DNA of 38,642 bases from Saprospiraceae bacterium. GTDB lineage: Bacteria; Bacteroidota; Bacteroidia; Chitinophagales; Saprospiraceae. Position 1 is the stretch's first letter, and every line of letters begins with the position of its first letter. Both the position numbers and the translations under genes were made by a program. Location: NCBI GenBank assembly GCA_016787525.1, contig JAEUUP010000104.1, positions 1 through 38,642 on the forward strand. The letters run 5' to 3'. Below are positions 26,703 to 34,690 of the stretch, one piece after another. The notes under the pieces are model-generated. The model did no database searches, was not told the DNA's origin, and was given only the letters and a program-made list of their open reading frames with translations.

Positions 26703-26765
26703 CAAATATGGCTTCGCCGTTCATGTGTCTGAGCCACATGTATGCGGATGAACTTCACGTTCTGA
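26703..26765. other. Folded intergenic element, possibly a group II intron remnant
   Basis: The 320-bp gap between the DUF1080 and SusD genes contains a nested dyad: GTTCA (26719-26723) with TGAAC (26749-26753), and inside it CATGTG (26722-26727) with CACATG (26735-26740). The stretch GAGCC...GTATGCGG.TGAA...CACGTTCTGA resembles a conserved segment of bacterial group II introns, but I see no reverse transcriptase or domain V. The rest of the gap (26770-26850) holds nothing recognisable. Two motif copies border it (26691-26701 and 26859-26870). Confidence 0.3.
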
Positions 26766-26901
26766 AATAGGTGATTGATAGGCGGACTTTGCGTTGCCTT
26801 ACAGATTGACAAGTAAGAAATTGTTTTATTGGTAAAATAAAGAGAAAATACGCTGTTGTACTGAGGGGGTAGGCATTGTTAAAAAGCTGATTCCCATGAC
26901 A

Positions 26902-26937
26902 TTAGGTTTAGGAAACTTTCAAGTTTCCCAAACCTAA
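26902..26937 (-). terminator. Hairpin after susD
   Basis: TTAGGTTTAGGAAACTT (26902-26918) pairs with AAGTTTCCCAAACCTAA (26921-26937) with one mismatch (an A-C opposition) and a very short loop. It lies 36 bp after the SusD stop on the leftward transcript and would end or stabilise the SusC/SusD mRNA. Confidence 0.65.
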
Positions 26938-26973
26938 GTTTTGTCATAAGAACACTTCTTAACTTGTGAGACA

Positions 26974-28836
26974 TCAATACCCAGGATTCTGGCTGATGGC
27001 TGGGAATGTCAAGTCAATTTCAGCTTGTGGAATAGGTCGCAAATTGTGTTTGTCGGAGATGGCTTGCCCTTTTGTCCAAGGATTGTATTTTCTGACGCGT
27101 TCGACGAGTTTGCCAGTTCTTTTCAAGTCAAACCATCTGTTGTATTCGCCCATAAATTCTCTCGCTCTTTCATCTAGAATTAAATCAATGGTTACGTTGC
27201 TTGCTGTTGCTCTGTACGAAGCCGTTGCCAATGATTTTTGGTCTTCGGGTGCAGCAGCGCATTTGGGGTCTGTTCCTTTTTTTGTACCCAAAGCTCTGTC
27301 TAAAACCTTATTGTAATACACGTCCGCAGTCCCTAATTTTGCACCCTTACCACCTTTTACAATAGCTTCTGCTGCAATCAAATATGCTTCTGCGGAACGG
27401 AAAATACACTCGTTGAATGTACCATACGCATCGCCATAAGGAATACCTGGTTGCCAAAATTTCCACATAAGCGGTGCTTGAACGGGCAAACCAGAGTTGT
27501 CAATGGGGTAGCCGCCGCCGTATTCATAGGTATTAACAACTGAATAATTCTTCGTGCCACCTACATCAATGCCTCTTTCAGCCAAAGTCGTCGTCGGATT
27601 ATTCCAAGGTCTGCAAAGGATGACTGTATCCCCTGCTTTGATATTGAATGTCAGTGTTGGATTGCTTTGTGGCAATGGTTTGAAGTTAGAAACAGCCGTT
27701 AAAGCATAGCCGACGTTGACAAAATTGTGAGCGTAGCGTGTATCATTATCTGGGTCGAAAAAGCGGTATGTTGCTGTTGTTATTTGGTGTATACCTAAAC
27801 AACGGTTATAGTCAGTGGTTCTGCCTTTGCTACCGGGGAAACCTTCGCCACTCGGGCCAAATTTTGAATGTAAATCATTGCCACCTGCGGCATCTTGTGT
27901 GAATGCTGCGTCTGTTTTGTTGGTCAAAACATCTGGATTCCATTGAACGGCGAAGATAATTTCGGCATTTTTATCATTTTGTGTGCCTGTATATTGTGTC
28001 AATGGATTGTTTGACCGTTTTGGAAACAAGTCACTGTAGTTTGTTGCCAACGGATACGCATCAATGATTTTATCGGCATAAGTAATTGCTGCGTCAAAAT
28101 CAGCCGCAGAACCACCCAAAGCATTGTTGAAATTCCAACCACGAGTCAGATACACTCGCGCCAAAAGGAATTGAGCAGCCCCTTTTGTGATACGACCGTA
28201 TTGTGTAGCCGTCACGGGCAATTTGGCTTCGCAATCTAACAAATCGTTAATCAGTTGTTTGTAAACATCTGCCGAAGGTACTCTCGGAAAATCTTTGCCT
28301 GCTGTTGTGACTTCTACCAAAGGCATAGGTATATCGCCCCAATGTTGAACAGCATAGAACAAACACAAAGCACGCAAGAACTTGGCTTCTGAAACACGCG
28401 CATCTTTCAATGCAGCAGCCATTGTCGTGATAGCGTCGGCACGCGTGATGGCGGTGTTGCAGCGCGAAATTTCGGCATATAGTAACTGCCAAAGGGTTTG
28501 AAGTTCGGGAACTGTGGCATTGAAACGGGCATCATAGACATCATAAAGTGTAGGTGTATTTTCTTTGCCATTGACAGCCGAAGGATTCCAACCGCCTTGG
28601 CTGGCGAAAATATCTGTGCCATTGAGTACCAAAACTCTGTTTTGATGGATATTACGCAACAAAGGGTAACAAGCACGAACCAAATCCTCAAATCCTGCTT
28701 CGGTTTTATAGTAGCTGTCTGTTGTTAATGATGAAATCGGGGTTTCTTCTAAAAATGTGTCTTTACAACCTGAAGCGACAACGCTTATAAACAAGATGTT
28801 CAAAAGAGCAATCTTTATATTTTTAATGGATTTCAT
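26974..28836 (-). CDS. SusD-like outer-membrane glycan-binding lipoprotein
   Basis: The 620-residue protein has a lipoprotein signal with lipobox VASGC, making Cys24 the lipidated residue. The TPR-rich SusD fold is indicated by FLEETPISSLTTDSYYKTEAGFEDLVRACY near the start, LRALCLFYAVQHWGDIPMPL, AQFLLARVYLTRGWN, and the C-terminal LDERAREFMGEYNRWFDLKRTGKLVERV with the final RPIPQAEID block. It covers the SusC barrel as a lid on the cell surface and captures the glycan. The order SusC then SusD is the usual one, with a gap of 141 bp. No motif copy lies inside; one near-consensus copy sits between SusC and SusD (28955-28965). Confidence 0.96.
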   Translation of the reverse strand: MKSIKNIKIALLNILFISVVASGCKDTFLEETPISSLTTDSYYKTEAGFEDLVRACYPLLRNIHQNRVLVLNGTDIFASQGGWNPSAVNGKENTPTLYDVYDARFNATVPELQTLWQLLYAEISRCNTAITRADAITTMAAALKDARVSEAKFLRALCLFYAVQHWGDIPMPLVEVTTAGKDFPRVPSADVYKQLINDLLDCEAKLPVTATQYGRITKGAAQFLLARVYLTRGWNFNNALGGSAADFDAAITYADKIIDAYPLATNYSDLFPKRSNNPLTQYTGTQNDKNAEIIFAVQWNPDVLTNKTDAAFTQDAAGGNDLHSKFGPSGEGFPGSKGRTTDYNRCLGIHQITTATYRFFDPDNDTRYAHNFVNVGYALTAVSNFKPLPQSNPTLTFNIKAGDTVILCRPWNNPTTTLAERGIDVGGTKNYSVVNTYEYGGGYPIDNSGLPVQAPLMWKFWQPGIPYGDAYGTFNECIFRSAEAYLIAAEAIVKGGKGAKLGTADVYYNKVLDRALGTKKGTDPKCAAAPEDQKSLATASYRATASNVTIDLILDERAREFMGEYNRWFDLKRTGKLVERVRKYNPWTKGQAISDKHNLRPIPQAEIDLTFPAISQNPGY

Positions 28837-28977
28837 TTTCTTTCTTTTTTTAAATTAATGAGAACGAATTTTTTTGTTTAAAACAGCTTTTAAATAAATT
28901 GAATAGATTTCACAGAAAAAGTGGATTGTATTGTTCAATTTATTTTCCTTGTTACACTGAGGGGGCCTATTTTTGAT

Positions 28978-31900
28978 TTAAAAACTGACATTTACCCCAA
29001 AAGTGTATAAAATAGAAGGTACGTCGTCTTGAAAAATAGCTGAGTTAAATTCGGGGTCAAATCCTGTATATTTTGTGAAAATAAATGGATTAGACACTTG
29101 GGCATAAAACCGTGCAGCTGATAATTTCAATTTGCTCATCACTGGCGTAGGCAATGTATAACCCAAAGTAATGTCAGAAATTCTCAAAAAACTGGCATCT
29201 TGGAAGTTGATAGCACTCCGATAAGGCCCTGCTCCAGCCACACCCCAATAGGTATTAGAAGGATTATCGCTCCGCCAATAGTCAATCGAAGCCAATTTGT
29301 TGTAGCGAGTGCCACTGATTTCACCAAAAGTGCCTGCCAAAGTATTGTTGCTGTACTGTGTTCCGTTGCGGTAATAGATAAAGAAAGAAAGGTCTATATT
29401 TTTAAAAATCACTCTATTTGTCAAACCCATCAAGAATTTTGGCAATTGTGTTCCGATGATTTGTCTGTCGTCAACCCCTTCAACGGCTGAAATTTTACCG
29501 TCGTTATTGGTATCAACCACTTTTACTTGTCCTGGCAATTGACCATACTTAGCCGCCGCATCTTTTTCAGAAGTTTGCCAGATACCATTGAATTTGTAGT
29601 CGAAATTGGCTCTGATTGGATAACCGACAAAAAGTTTGTTGCCCTTATCAGCAGTTTGACCTGCTCCATACAACTGAAGCAGTTTGTTATTGTTTTTAGT
29701 AAAAGTGAACGTACTGTTCCAAGTGAAGTCTTTTTTAACAATATTTGCTGTATTCAAAGTTAACTCAACGCCTTTGTTTTCGATTTGACCAATATTGGCA
29801 ACAACTTGCGTAAAACCAGAAGCTGTTGGAATTTTTTGATTGAGAATCAAATCCACTGTTTTACGATTATAGACCTCAACCGATGCATTGATACGGTTTT
29901 TGAAAAAGCCAAAATCAATACCTAAATTCTGCTCGCTACTTTTTTCCCAACGCAAGTCTTTATTCGCTAAGTTCAAAGGGGCAAAACCATTCGCCGCTGT
30001 GCCATCAAAATCATAACCAGTTGCCAACAAACCAGCTTGTGTACTGTATGGATTCACAACAGAGTTACCCACTTGACCATAACTGACTCTTAATTTTAGG
30101 TTTGAAAAAAGATTCAAATTTTGAATGAATTTCTCCTCTGCCAAACGCCAAGCAAAGGCAACAGAAGGGAAAAACGCCCATTTATTACCTTCTGAAAGTT
30201 GTGAAGCTCCGTCAGAGCGACCCGTCAGTGTCAATAGATATTTGTCACCAAAACTGTAGTTTATACGCCCCATATACGATGAAAGTGTTCTTTCTACGAG
30301 TGAGCTGCTGTTACCAGTGATTGTTCCAGTGTTCAACGCATACCAATATGAATTGTAAGGTAAATCTTTGACCGCTATTGTATAAATCTCATTTCTTTGA
30401 TAGAAAGCACTTTGTAAAGCCGTTAAAGTGATTTTATGCTTGCCAAATTGTGCGTTGTAATTGGCGATATTGTCCACGGTATAGCTACCCAAAGTTCTTT
30501 GGTCAAACTGTGTTCTCGGTTTTGCACCAATTTGAGATTTTGACCATTGTCCGCGCCAATCCCCTTGTCTTTCGTTGGTGCTGATAGCTGACAATGAAGA
30601 ACGGAAAGTCAAACCTTTTACAGGTTCAAATTCGACATAGCCGTTGCCCATCAAAGTCACATTGGTTGTATTCAATTTAGACTGTTCGGGGTCAATATCT
30701 ACCAAAGGGTTTGGCACTTGCGCATCGTTGATACCCATCCAATAAGCATAGCCGTTGATATTAATATCTTTGGTCTCCGAAGGGTTAGCCAAATCACTGT
30801 AAAGAAGTGTCCCCGTTGGACGCGCACGATAAGCCCCCCTCAGTGATTCTTGTGAACCAAACTCTTGGTCACTATAAGAAGCATACGCCGTAAAACCCAC
30901 TTTGAATCGCTCACCTAATTTGCTGTCTAAGCCAGCATTGAGGTTGTATCTTTTGTAGCCTGTATAAAGAACATTACCGCCCTCGTTCAAGAACCCACCA
31001 GAAAAACGATACGTTGTTTTGTCCGTACCACCTGATACACTTAGGTTATGCCCCATTTGCATAGCGGGATTTGTTATCAAATCTGTCCAATCAGTCGTTC
31101 TGCCTGCGTCAACATTTGCTTTTTCGGCAGTAGAAAACGTTGCACCCACAAGACCTTCCGCGATTCTATCGGTATATATATTTTTATAAAATTCCGTAGA
31201 ACTCATCAATTTAGGCAAATGTCCAGGCACTTTTGAGCCAATATAAGCATCATAGCTCACTTTCGGCTTGCCCGACAAACCTTTTTTAGTCGTAACGATG
31301 ATCACACCATTTGCACCACGTGAACCATAAATAGCCGTCGAAGACGCATCTTTCAAGATGTCCATGGACTGAATATCATTCGGATTCAAGTTATTGAGGT
31401 TGCCCCCCATCAAACCGTCAATCACGACCAATGGCTCTGTTGAGTTGTTGATGGTATTTTCACCACGAATCGTGATGCCATAAGGTGAGCCAGGTCTATT
31501 GTCTCTCTTTGTAACAGTTGCACCCGCAACCTGCCCTTGAATGGCTTTTGATACCAAAACAGGGTTTGCCCTTGTAATATCTTTTGTTTGCAAAGAAGCC
31601 ACTGCACCCGTCAAGTCTTTTTTGCGTTGTTCGCCATAGCCTACAACCACCATTTCATCTAAAGTTTTCAAATCAGATTTCATATTGATATTCAGCACTG
31701 AACTACCCCCTACCACGATTTCTTGTGGTTCATAACCCACGAAACTAAAAACTAAAACGGCTTTACTATCAGGTACAGCAATTGAAAAAGTTCCGTCAAT
31801 ATCTGTAATTGCACCTTTAGTCGTGCCTTTGACAACCACACTTACACCTGGCAGCCCTTCGCCCGATTGAGCATCGGTCACTTTACCTGTTACGGTTTGC

Positions 31901-32421
31901 TCTACAATTTCAGATTTTGTAACCCCTATTAATTCCTCGTTTTTTGATTGTGAAGAGACTTTACCCTGTGTTTGGTTGGGTAGTGACGGGATTGAGCTTT
32001 CATTTTTACGAAAATTGTCTTGATTTTGCTTCTCCACAGGCTTTGTTGTTATCGAACCAACCACAACAAAAGCTTTTTCACTGACTTTTTTATACGTCAA
32101 ACTACACGGTTTCAGTATATCCTCCAATTTTGTTTCCAAACGACCATTCTTGATTTTGTCTGGATTGACAACAAAACCCTGCACAGTTGCTTCTTCAAAT
32201 AAAATACTGACCTGATGTTGTTGACTCAATTCATTAAGCACATCTTTCAATCGTTTTGTCTGAGAATAGGACTTTTCCCTTTCCCGACTTTCTCTATGAA
32301 TTGGCGTATTTTGAGCTAATACCGACATACTTTGTGTACGCATAATGGGTGGGCACACAAAAAGCATCAAAGTGAGGATGCTTAATGGCAATTGCTTAGT
32401 TAAATAGTTTTCCATACACAA
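28978..32421 (-). CDS. SusC-like TonB-dependent glycan transporter with STN signalling domain
   Basis: The 1147-residue protein has an N-terminal signal, an STN domain (about 55-122), a linker, a carboxypeptidase-regulatory-like domain (about 176-248, VTGKVTDAQSGEGLPGVSVVVKG), the DEMVVVGYGEQ segment before the plug, and the plug signature LKDASSTAIYGSRGANG (356-372). The barrel fills the rest. It imports oligosaccharides across the outer membrane using TonB energy. The STN domain should contact the FecR anti-sigma factor encoded 41 bp upstream, so substrate binding would release the ECF sigma factor. Start could be Met1 or Met3. One motif copy lies in the barrel (30834-30844) and encodes Leu-Arg-Gly. 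Confidence 0.97.
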   Translation of the reverse strand: MCMENYLTKQLPLSILTLMLFVCPPIMRTQSMSVLAQNTPIHRESREREKSYSQTKRLKDVLNELSQQHQVSILFEEATVQGFVVNPDKIKNGRLETKLEDILKPCSLTYKKVSEKAFVVVGSITTKPVEKQNQDNFRKNESSIPSLPNQTQGKVSSQSKNEELIGVTKSEIVEQTVTGKVTDAQSGEGLPGVSVVVKGTTKGAITDIDGTFSIAVPDSKAVLVFSFVGYEPQEIVVGGSSVLNINMKSDLKTLDEMVVVGYGEQRKKDLTGAVASLQTKDITRANPVLVSKAIQGQVAGATVTKRDNRPGSPYGITIRGENTINNSTEPLVVIDGLMGGNLNNLNPNDIQSMDILKDASSTAIYGSRGANGVIIVTTKKGLSGKPKVSYDAYIGSKVPGHLPKLMSSTEFYKNIYTDRIAEGLVGATFSTAEKANVDAGRTTDWTDLITNPAMQMGHNLSVSGGTDKTTYRFSGGFLNEGGNVLYTGYKRYNLNAGLDSKLGERFKVGFTAYASYSDQEFGSQESLRGAYRARPTGTLLYSDLANPSETKDININGYAYWMGINDAQVPNPLVDIDPEQSKLNTTNVTLMGNGYVEFEPVKGLTFRSSLSAISTNERQGDWRGQWSKSQIGAKPRTQFDQRTLGSYTVDNIANYNAQFGKHKITLTALQSAFYQRNEIYTIAVKDLPYNSYWYALNTGTITGNSSSLVERTLSSYMGRINYSFGDKYLLTLTGRSDGASQLSEGNKWAFFPSVAFAWRLAEEKFIQNLNLFSNLKLRVSYGQVGNSVVNPYSTQAGLLATGYDFDGTAANGFAPLNLANKDLRWEKSSEQNLGIDFGFFKNRINASVEVYNRKTVDLILNQKIPTASGFTQVVANIGQIENKGVELTLNTANIVKKDFTWNSTFTFTKNNNKLLQLYGAGQTADKGNKLFVGYPIRANFDYKFNGIWQTSEKDAAAKYGQLPGQVKVVDTNNDGKISAVEGVDDRQIIGTQLPKFLMGLTNRVIFKNIDLSFFIYYRNGTQYSNNTLAGTFGEISGTRYNKLASIDYWRSDNPSNTYWGVAGAGPYRSAINFQDASFLRISDITLGYTLPTPVMSKLKLSAARFYAQVSNPFIFTKYTGFDPEFNSAIFQDDVPSILYTFGVNVSF

Positions 32422-32461
32422 TGAATTTTATTGTTTAGTAAAAAGTTAGAGCAAAAAATTA

Positions 32462-33472
32462 CTATTTTGTTGAAATAATTATGATTTCGTTTCGCTGTTT
32501 TATGCTGACATTGAGCAAAAGAGAGAGGGCTTTGAACAACTCTTCTGGCTTATCGGCTCTAAAATACCCCGATAAGCGACGATTGGCTAAAGTCGAATCT
32601 GCAAAAGTGATTTGAAGACCAAAACGCTCTTTGATAGCAATGGAGGCTTCTGAAAATGCCGTGTTATCAAAATAGAATTGATGATATTTCCACGCACTGT
32701 ATTTTTCAGGATTATTTGTTTTGGTCAATTTTATAGTATCCGCAAGGGCATCCATTGTCACAACATCACCCGGTTTCATTATCTGCGTCTTCCCTGCATG
32801 ATAGTTGATCTGCACTTTTCCCTCATTCAATATTACTTTTTTGACATTAGACCGAGTGTAAAAAACAAATTGTGTTCCCCATACTTCAACTTCAAAATCT
32901 TCATCTGTTTTTATCACGAATCGCTTATTATCTACTGTATGTGTCACATGAAACTCACCCTCTCCATTCAGCAAAACGGTGCGTTTTTCACCACCAAAAC
33001 CCCAGCGAGGTACATACAGTTTTGAATTGGCATTCAGTGTAACCAATGTTCCATCAGTTAGAGTTATATTTTGCGTTTGAGCATTTCCTGTTTCATAAGT
33101 ATGATATAAAATAGATTTTTGAAAAAAAAATAAGCTACCAGCCACCAAAAAGCATATAGAAGCCGCTATAAGCCATTTCCGCCACCAATTGTTGATAATC
33201 AACGGCGTTTCTGTATTTTCATCTTCGATAGAAGAGGTTGGTAATACAGAAGGTGTATTGAGTACGGCTTCAAATTTGCTCCAACCTTTCTCTGTATCAG
33301 GTATAAATTGAGGATTTTGTTGCTCCCATTCGTCTAAATATTGATAAAAAACAACCTCATTGTCGGTGTTCTCTTTCAACCAATCTTCAATCAACTTGCG
33401 CTGCATAGAAGTTGTCCTACCGTCAAAATGATCAAAAAGTATTTTTTTTACATCAAATTTTTCCATAATCAA
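32462..33472 (-). CDS. FecR-family anti-sigma factor
   Basis: The 336-residue inner-membrane protein has a cytoplasmic N-terminal helical domain that should bind sigma (residues 1-95), one membrane segment (about 100-118), a periplasmic FecR domain (about 125-225, with ITLTDGTLVTLNANSKL and GEGEFHVTH) and a C-terminal DUF4974-type STN-like domain (about 262-333, FDNTAFSEASIAIKERFGL). It relays the signal from the STN domain of the neighbouring SusC protein to the ECF sigma factor encoded upstream. The start may be Met1 or Met3. Two facing motif copies form a hairpin between this gene and the sigma gene. Confidence 0.95.
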   Translation of the reverse strand: MIMEKFDVKKILFDHFDGRTTSMQRKLIEDWLKENTDNEVVFYQYLDEWEQQNPQFIPDTEKGWSKFEAVLNTPSVLPTSSIEDENTETPLIINNWWRKWLIAASICFLVAGSLFFFQKSILYHTYETGNAQTQNITLTDGTLVTLNANSKLYVPRWGFGGEKRTVLLNGEGEFHVTHTVDNKRFVIKTDEDFEVEVWGTQFVFYTRSNVKKVILNEGKVQINYHAGKTQIMKPGDVVTMDALADTIKLTKTNNPEKYSAWKYHQFYFDNTAFSEASIAIKERFGLQITFADSTLANRRLSGYFRADKPEELFKALSLLLNVSIKQRNEIIIISTK

Positions 33473-33526
33473 TTAGTACAAAATGATAAGCAAGCGGGTT
33501 TGAAAGTTCATTAAAAAATCAAAAGT

Positions 33527-33573
33527 ACCCCCTCAGTATTTTTAGTTTTGAATTATCTAAAATACTGAGGGGT
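33527..33573. terminator. Hairpin made of two facing copies of the dispersed motif
   Basis: The left arm ACCCCCTCAGTATTTTTAG (33527-33545) pairs with CTAAAATACTGAGGGGT (33557-33573). The arms differ only by one extra C and one extra T, giving a 17-bp stem with an 11-base loop. It lies between the sigma factor stop (33649) and the FecR start (33472), so it could attenuate or end sigma transcription. Paired uptake sequences serve as terminators in Neisseria, and the layout here is alike. Confidence 0.8.
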
Positions 33574-33648
33574 CACTAAACTCAAAAAATTATTATATTC
33601 TCTAACAACTCAAAAGCAGACAAAATCAAACGATTTTACCCCACGTAG

Positions 33649-34341
33649 CTATGTAAAAATCAAAGAAATAATGAAAAGGCAAACCAACCAATCCTCTCTC
33701 AATTCTGTGCGCAATTTGGATAAAGCACGGCTTATCAATCGCTCAACGGCACTGACCGTGATATTGAGTTCCGCTGCAACTTGTGCATATTTTTTCCCTT
33801 CCAATCGGTTGAGTTGAAAGGCCTTTCGACATTGAGGTGGCAAGCCTTGAACGATTCTATCCAATTTTTGGGTCAAATCATTAAATTGCAATAATTCGTC
33901 GGGTTGTAAAACAGGTATCTCTGACAGAGCATCATTGGGTTTTAGCGACTCTATCTGATTTAATTCGGACTTAATATAATTATAACTACGGTATCTTACG
34001 GCCTTATACAGATATGCTCTGTACGAAGTATTTATTTTTTCATATACTTTATTCTGCCAAAAACTAGCAAATATTTCAGAAACGATGTCCTCTGCGCCTT
34101 CTTTTGAATACACAAATCGCATAGCGTGATTACACAAGTTTGTATAATATCGCTTAAATAGGATTTCACACCCTCGGCGAGCATCCTGCTCAAATATTTT
34201 TTGTAGAAATACTTCTTCACCGATAAGCTTTGCCTCTATAGAATTTTCATCATCATTCGTCAATTTAGACAAAATTGGCTCATCTGCATCCGTATTTATT
34301 TTATGTAGTCTATCCATCACAAAATAGAGTTGGTTCTTCAA
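33649..34341 (-). CDS. ECF-type RNA polymerase sigma factor
   Basis: The 230-residue protein shows sigma region 2 (about 55-120, ILFKRYYTNLCNHAMRFV then EDIVSEIFASFWQ) and region 4 (about 155-215, GLPPQCRKAFQLNRLEGKKY then AAELNITVSAVERLI). It should direct polymerase to the SusC/SusD genes when released by FecR. The start may be Met1 or Met9 (MDRLHKIN). The last 12 residues (LVCLFIISLIFT) are hydrophobic, so the protein may touch the membrane or FecR through its tail. No motif copy lies inside. Confidence 0.93.
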   Translation of the reverse strand: MKNQLYFVMDRLHKINTDADEPILSKLTNDDENSIEAKLIGEEVFLQKIFEQDARRGCEILFKRYYTNLCNHAMRFVYSKEGAEDIVSEIFASFWQNKVYEKINTSYRAYLYKAVRYRSYNYIKSELNQIESLKPNDALSEIPVLQPDELLQFNDLTQKLDRIVQGLPPQCRKAFQLNRLEGKKYAQVAAELNITVSAVERLISRALSKLRTELREDWLVCLFIISLIFT

Positions 34342-34490
34342 CTCAATATAGACAATAATTGAGTGTATTACCCCACATCGGCAAAAAATAATTTTTTGAT
34401 AGGTCGTATAAACAATAGTTTGTTAAGAATATTCATTTATGAGTATTTACACTCTGTAACATGCAAATAATAACGTGGTCAAATTTCCAA

Positions 34491-34619
34491 AGCAACAGTA
34501 TTTGTAGAAAATCAAATTAAACACGCTTCAAAGGTGCAGAAGCACCCTAATAAGTGTGTGTTACGGTGCTTCTGCACCTTGAAAACGATAAACAACTCTA
34601 CTACAAATATCAGGTTGCT
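34491..34619. repeat. Nested inverted repeats with a 16-bp perfect hairpin
   Basis: AAGGTGCAGAAGCACC (34531-34546) is the exact complement of 34565-34580, with an 18-base loop. Outside it, 34491-34507 pairs imperfectly with 34601-34619 (AGCAAC...ATTTGTAG against CTACAAAT...GTTGCT). The 350-bp gap between the type IX protein and the sigma gene is otherwise free of genes. On the leftward transcript this element follows the type IX gene, so it may be its terminator or a small structured RNA. Confidence 0.7.
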
Positions 34620-34654
34620 CTGCACCAATTCTTTATTATTTAATCGTTACTAAA

Positions 34655-34688
34655 TCCCCTCCAAAGGAGTCCTTACTGACAAAGGGGA
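34655..34688. repeat. Repeat family B, copy 1
   Basis: The segment TCCCCTCCAAAGGAGTCCTT followed by ACTGACAAAGGGGA lies 2 bp beyond the stop codon of the type IX secreted protein. It can fold on itself through TCCCCT and AGGGGA ends and an inner CTCC/GGAG pair. A second copy lies inside the same gene and a weaker third near its promoter. Confidence 0.75.
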
Positions 34689-34690
34689 CT

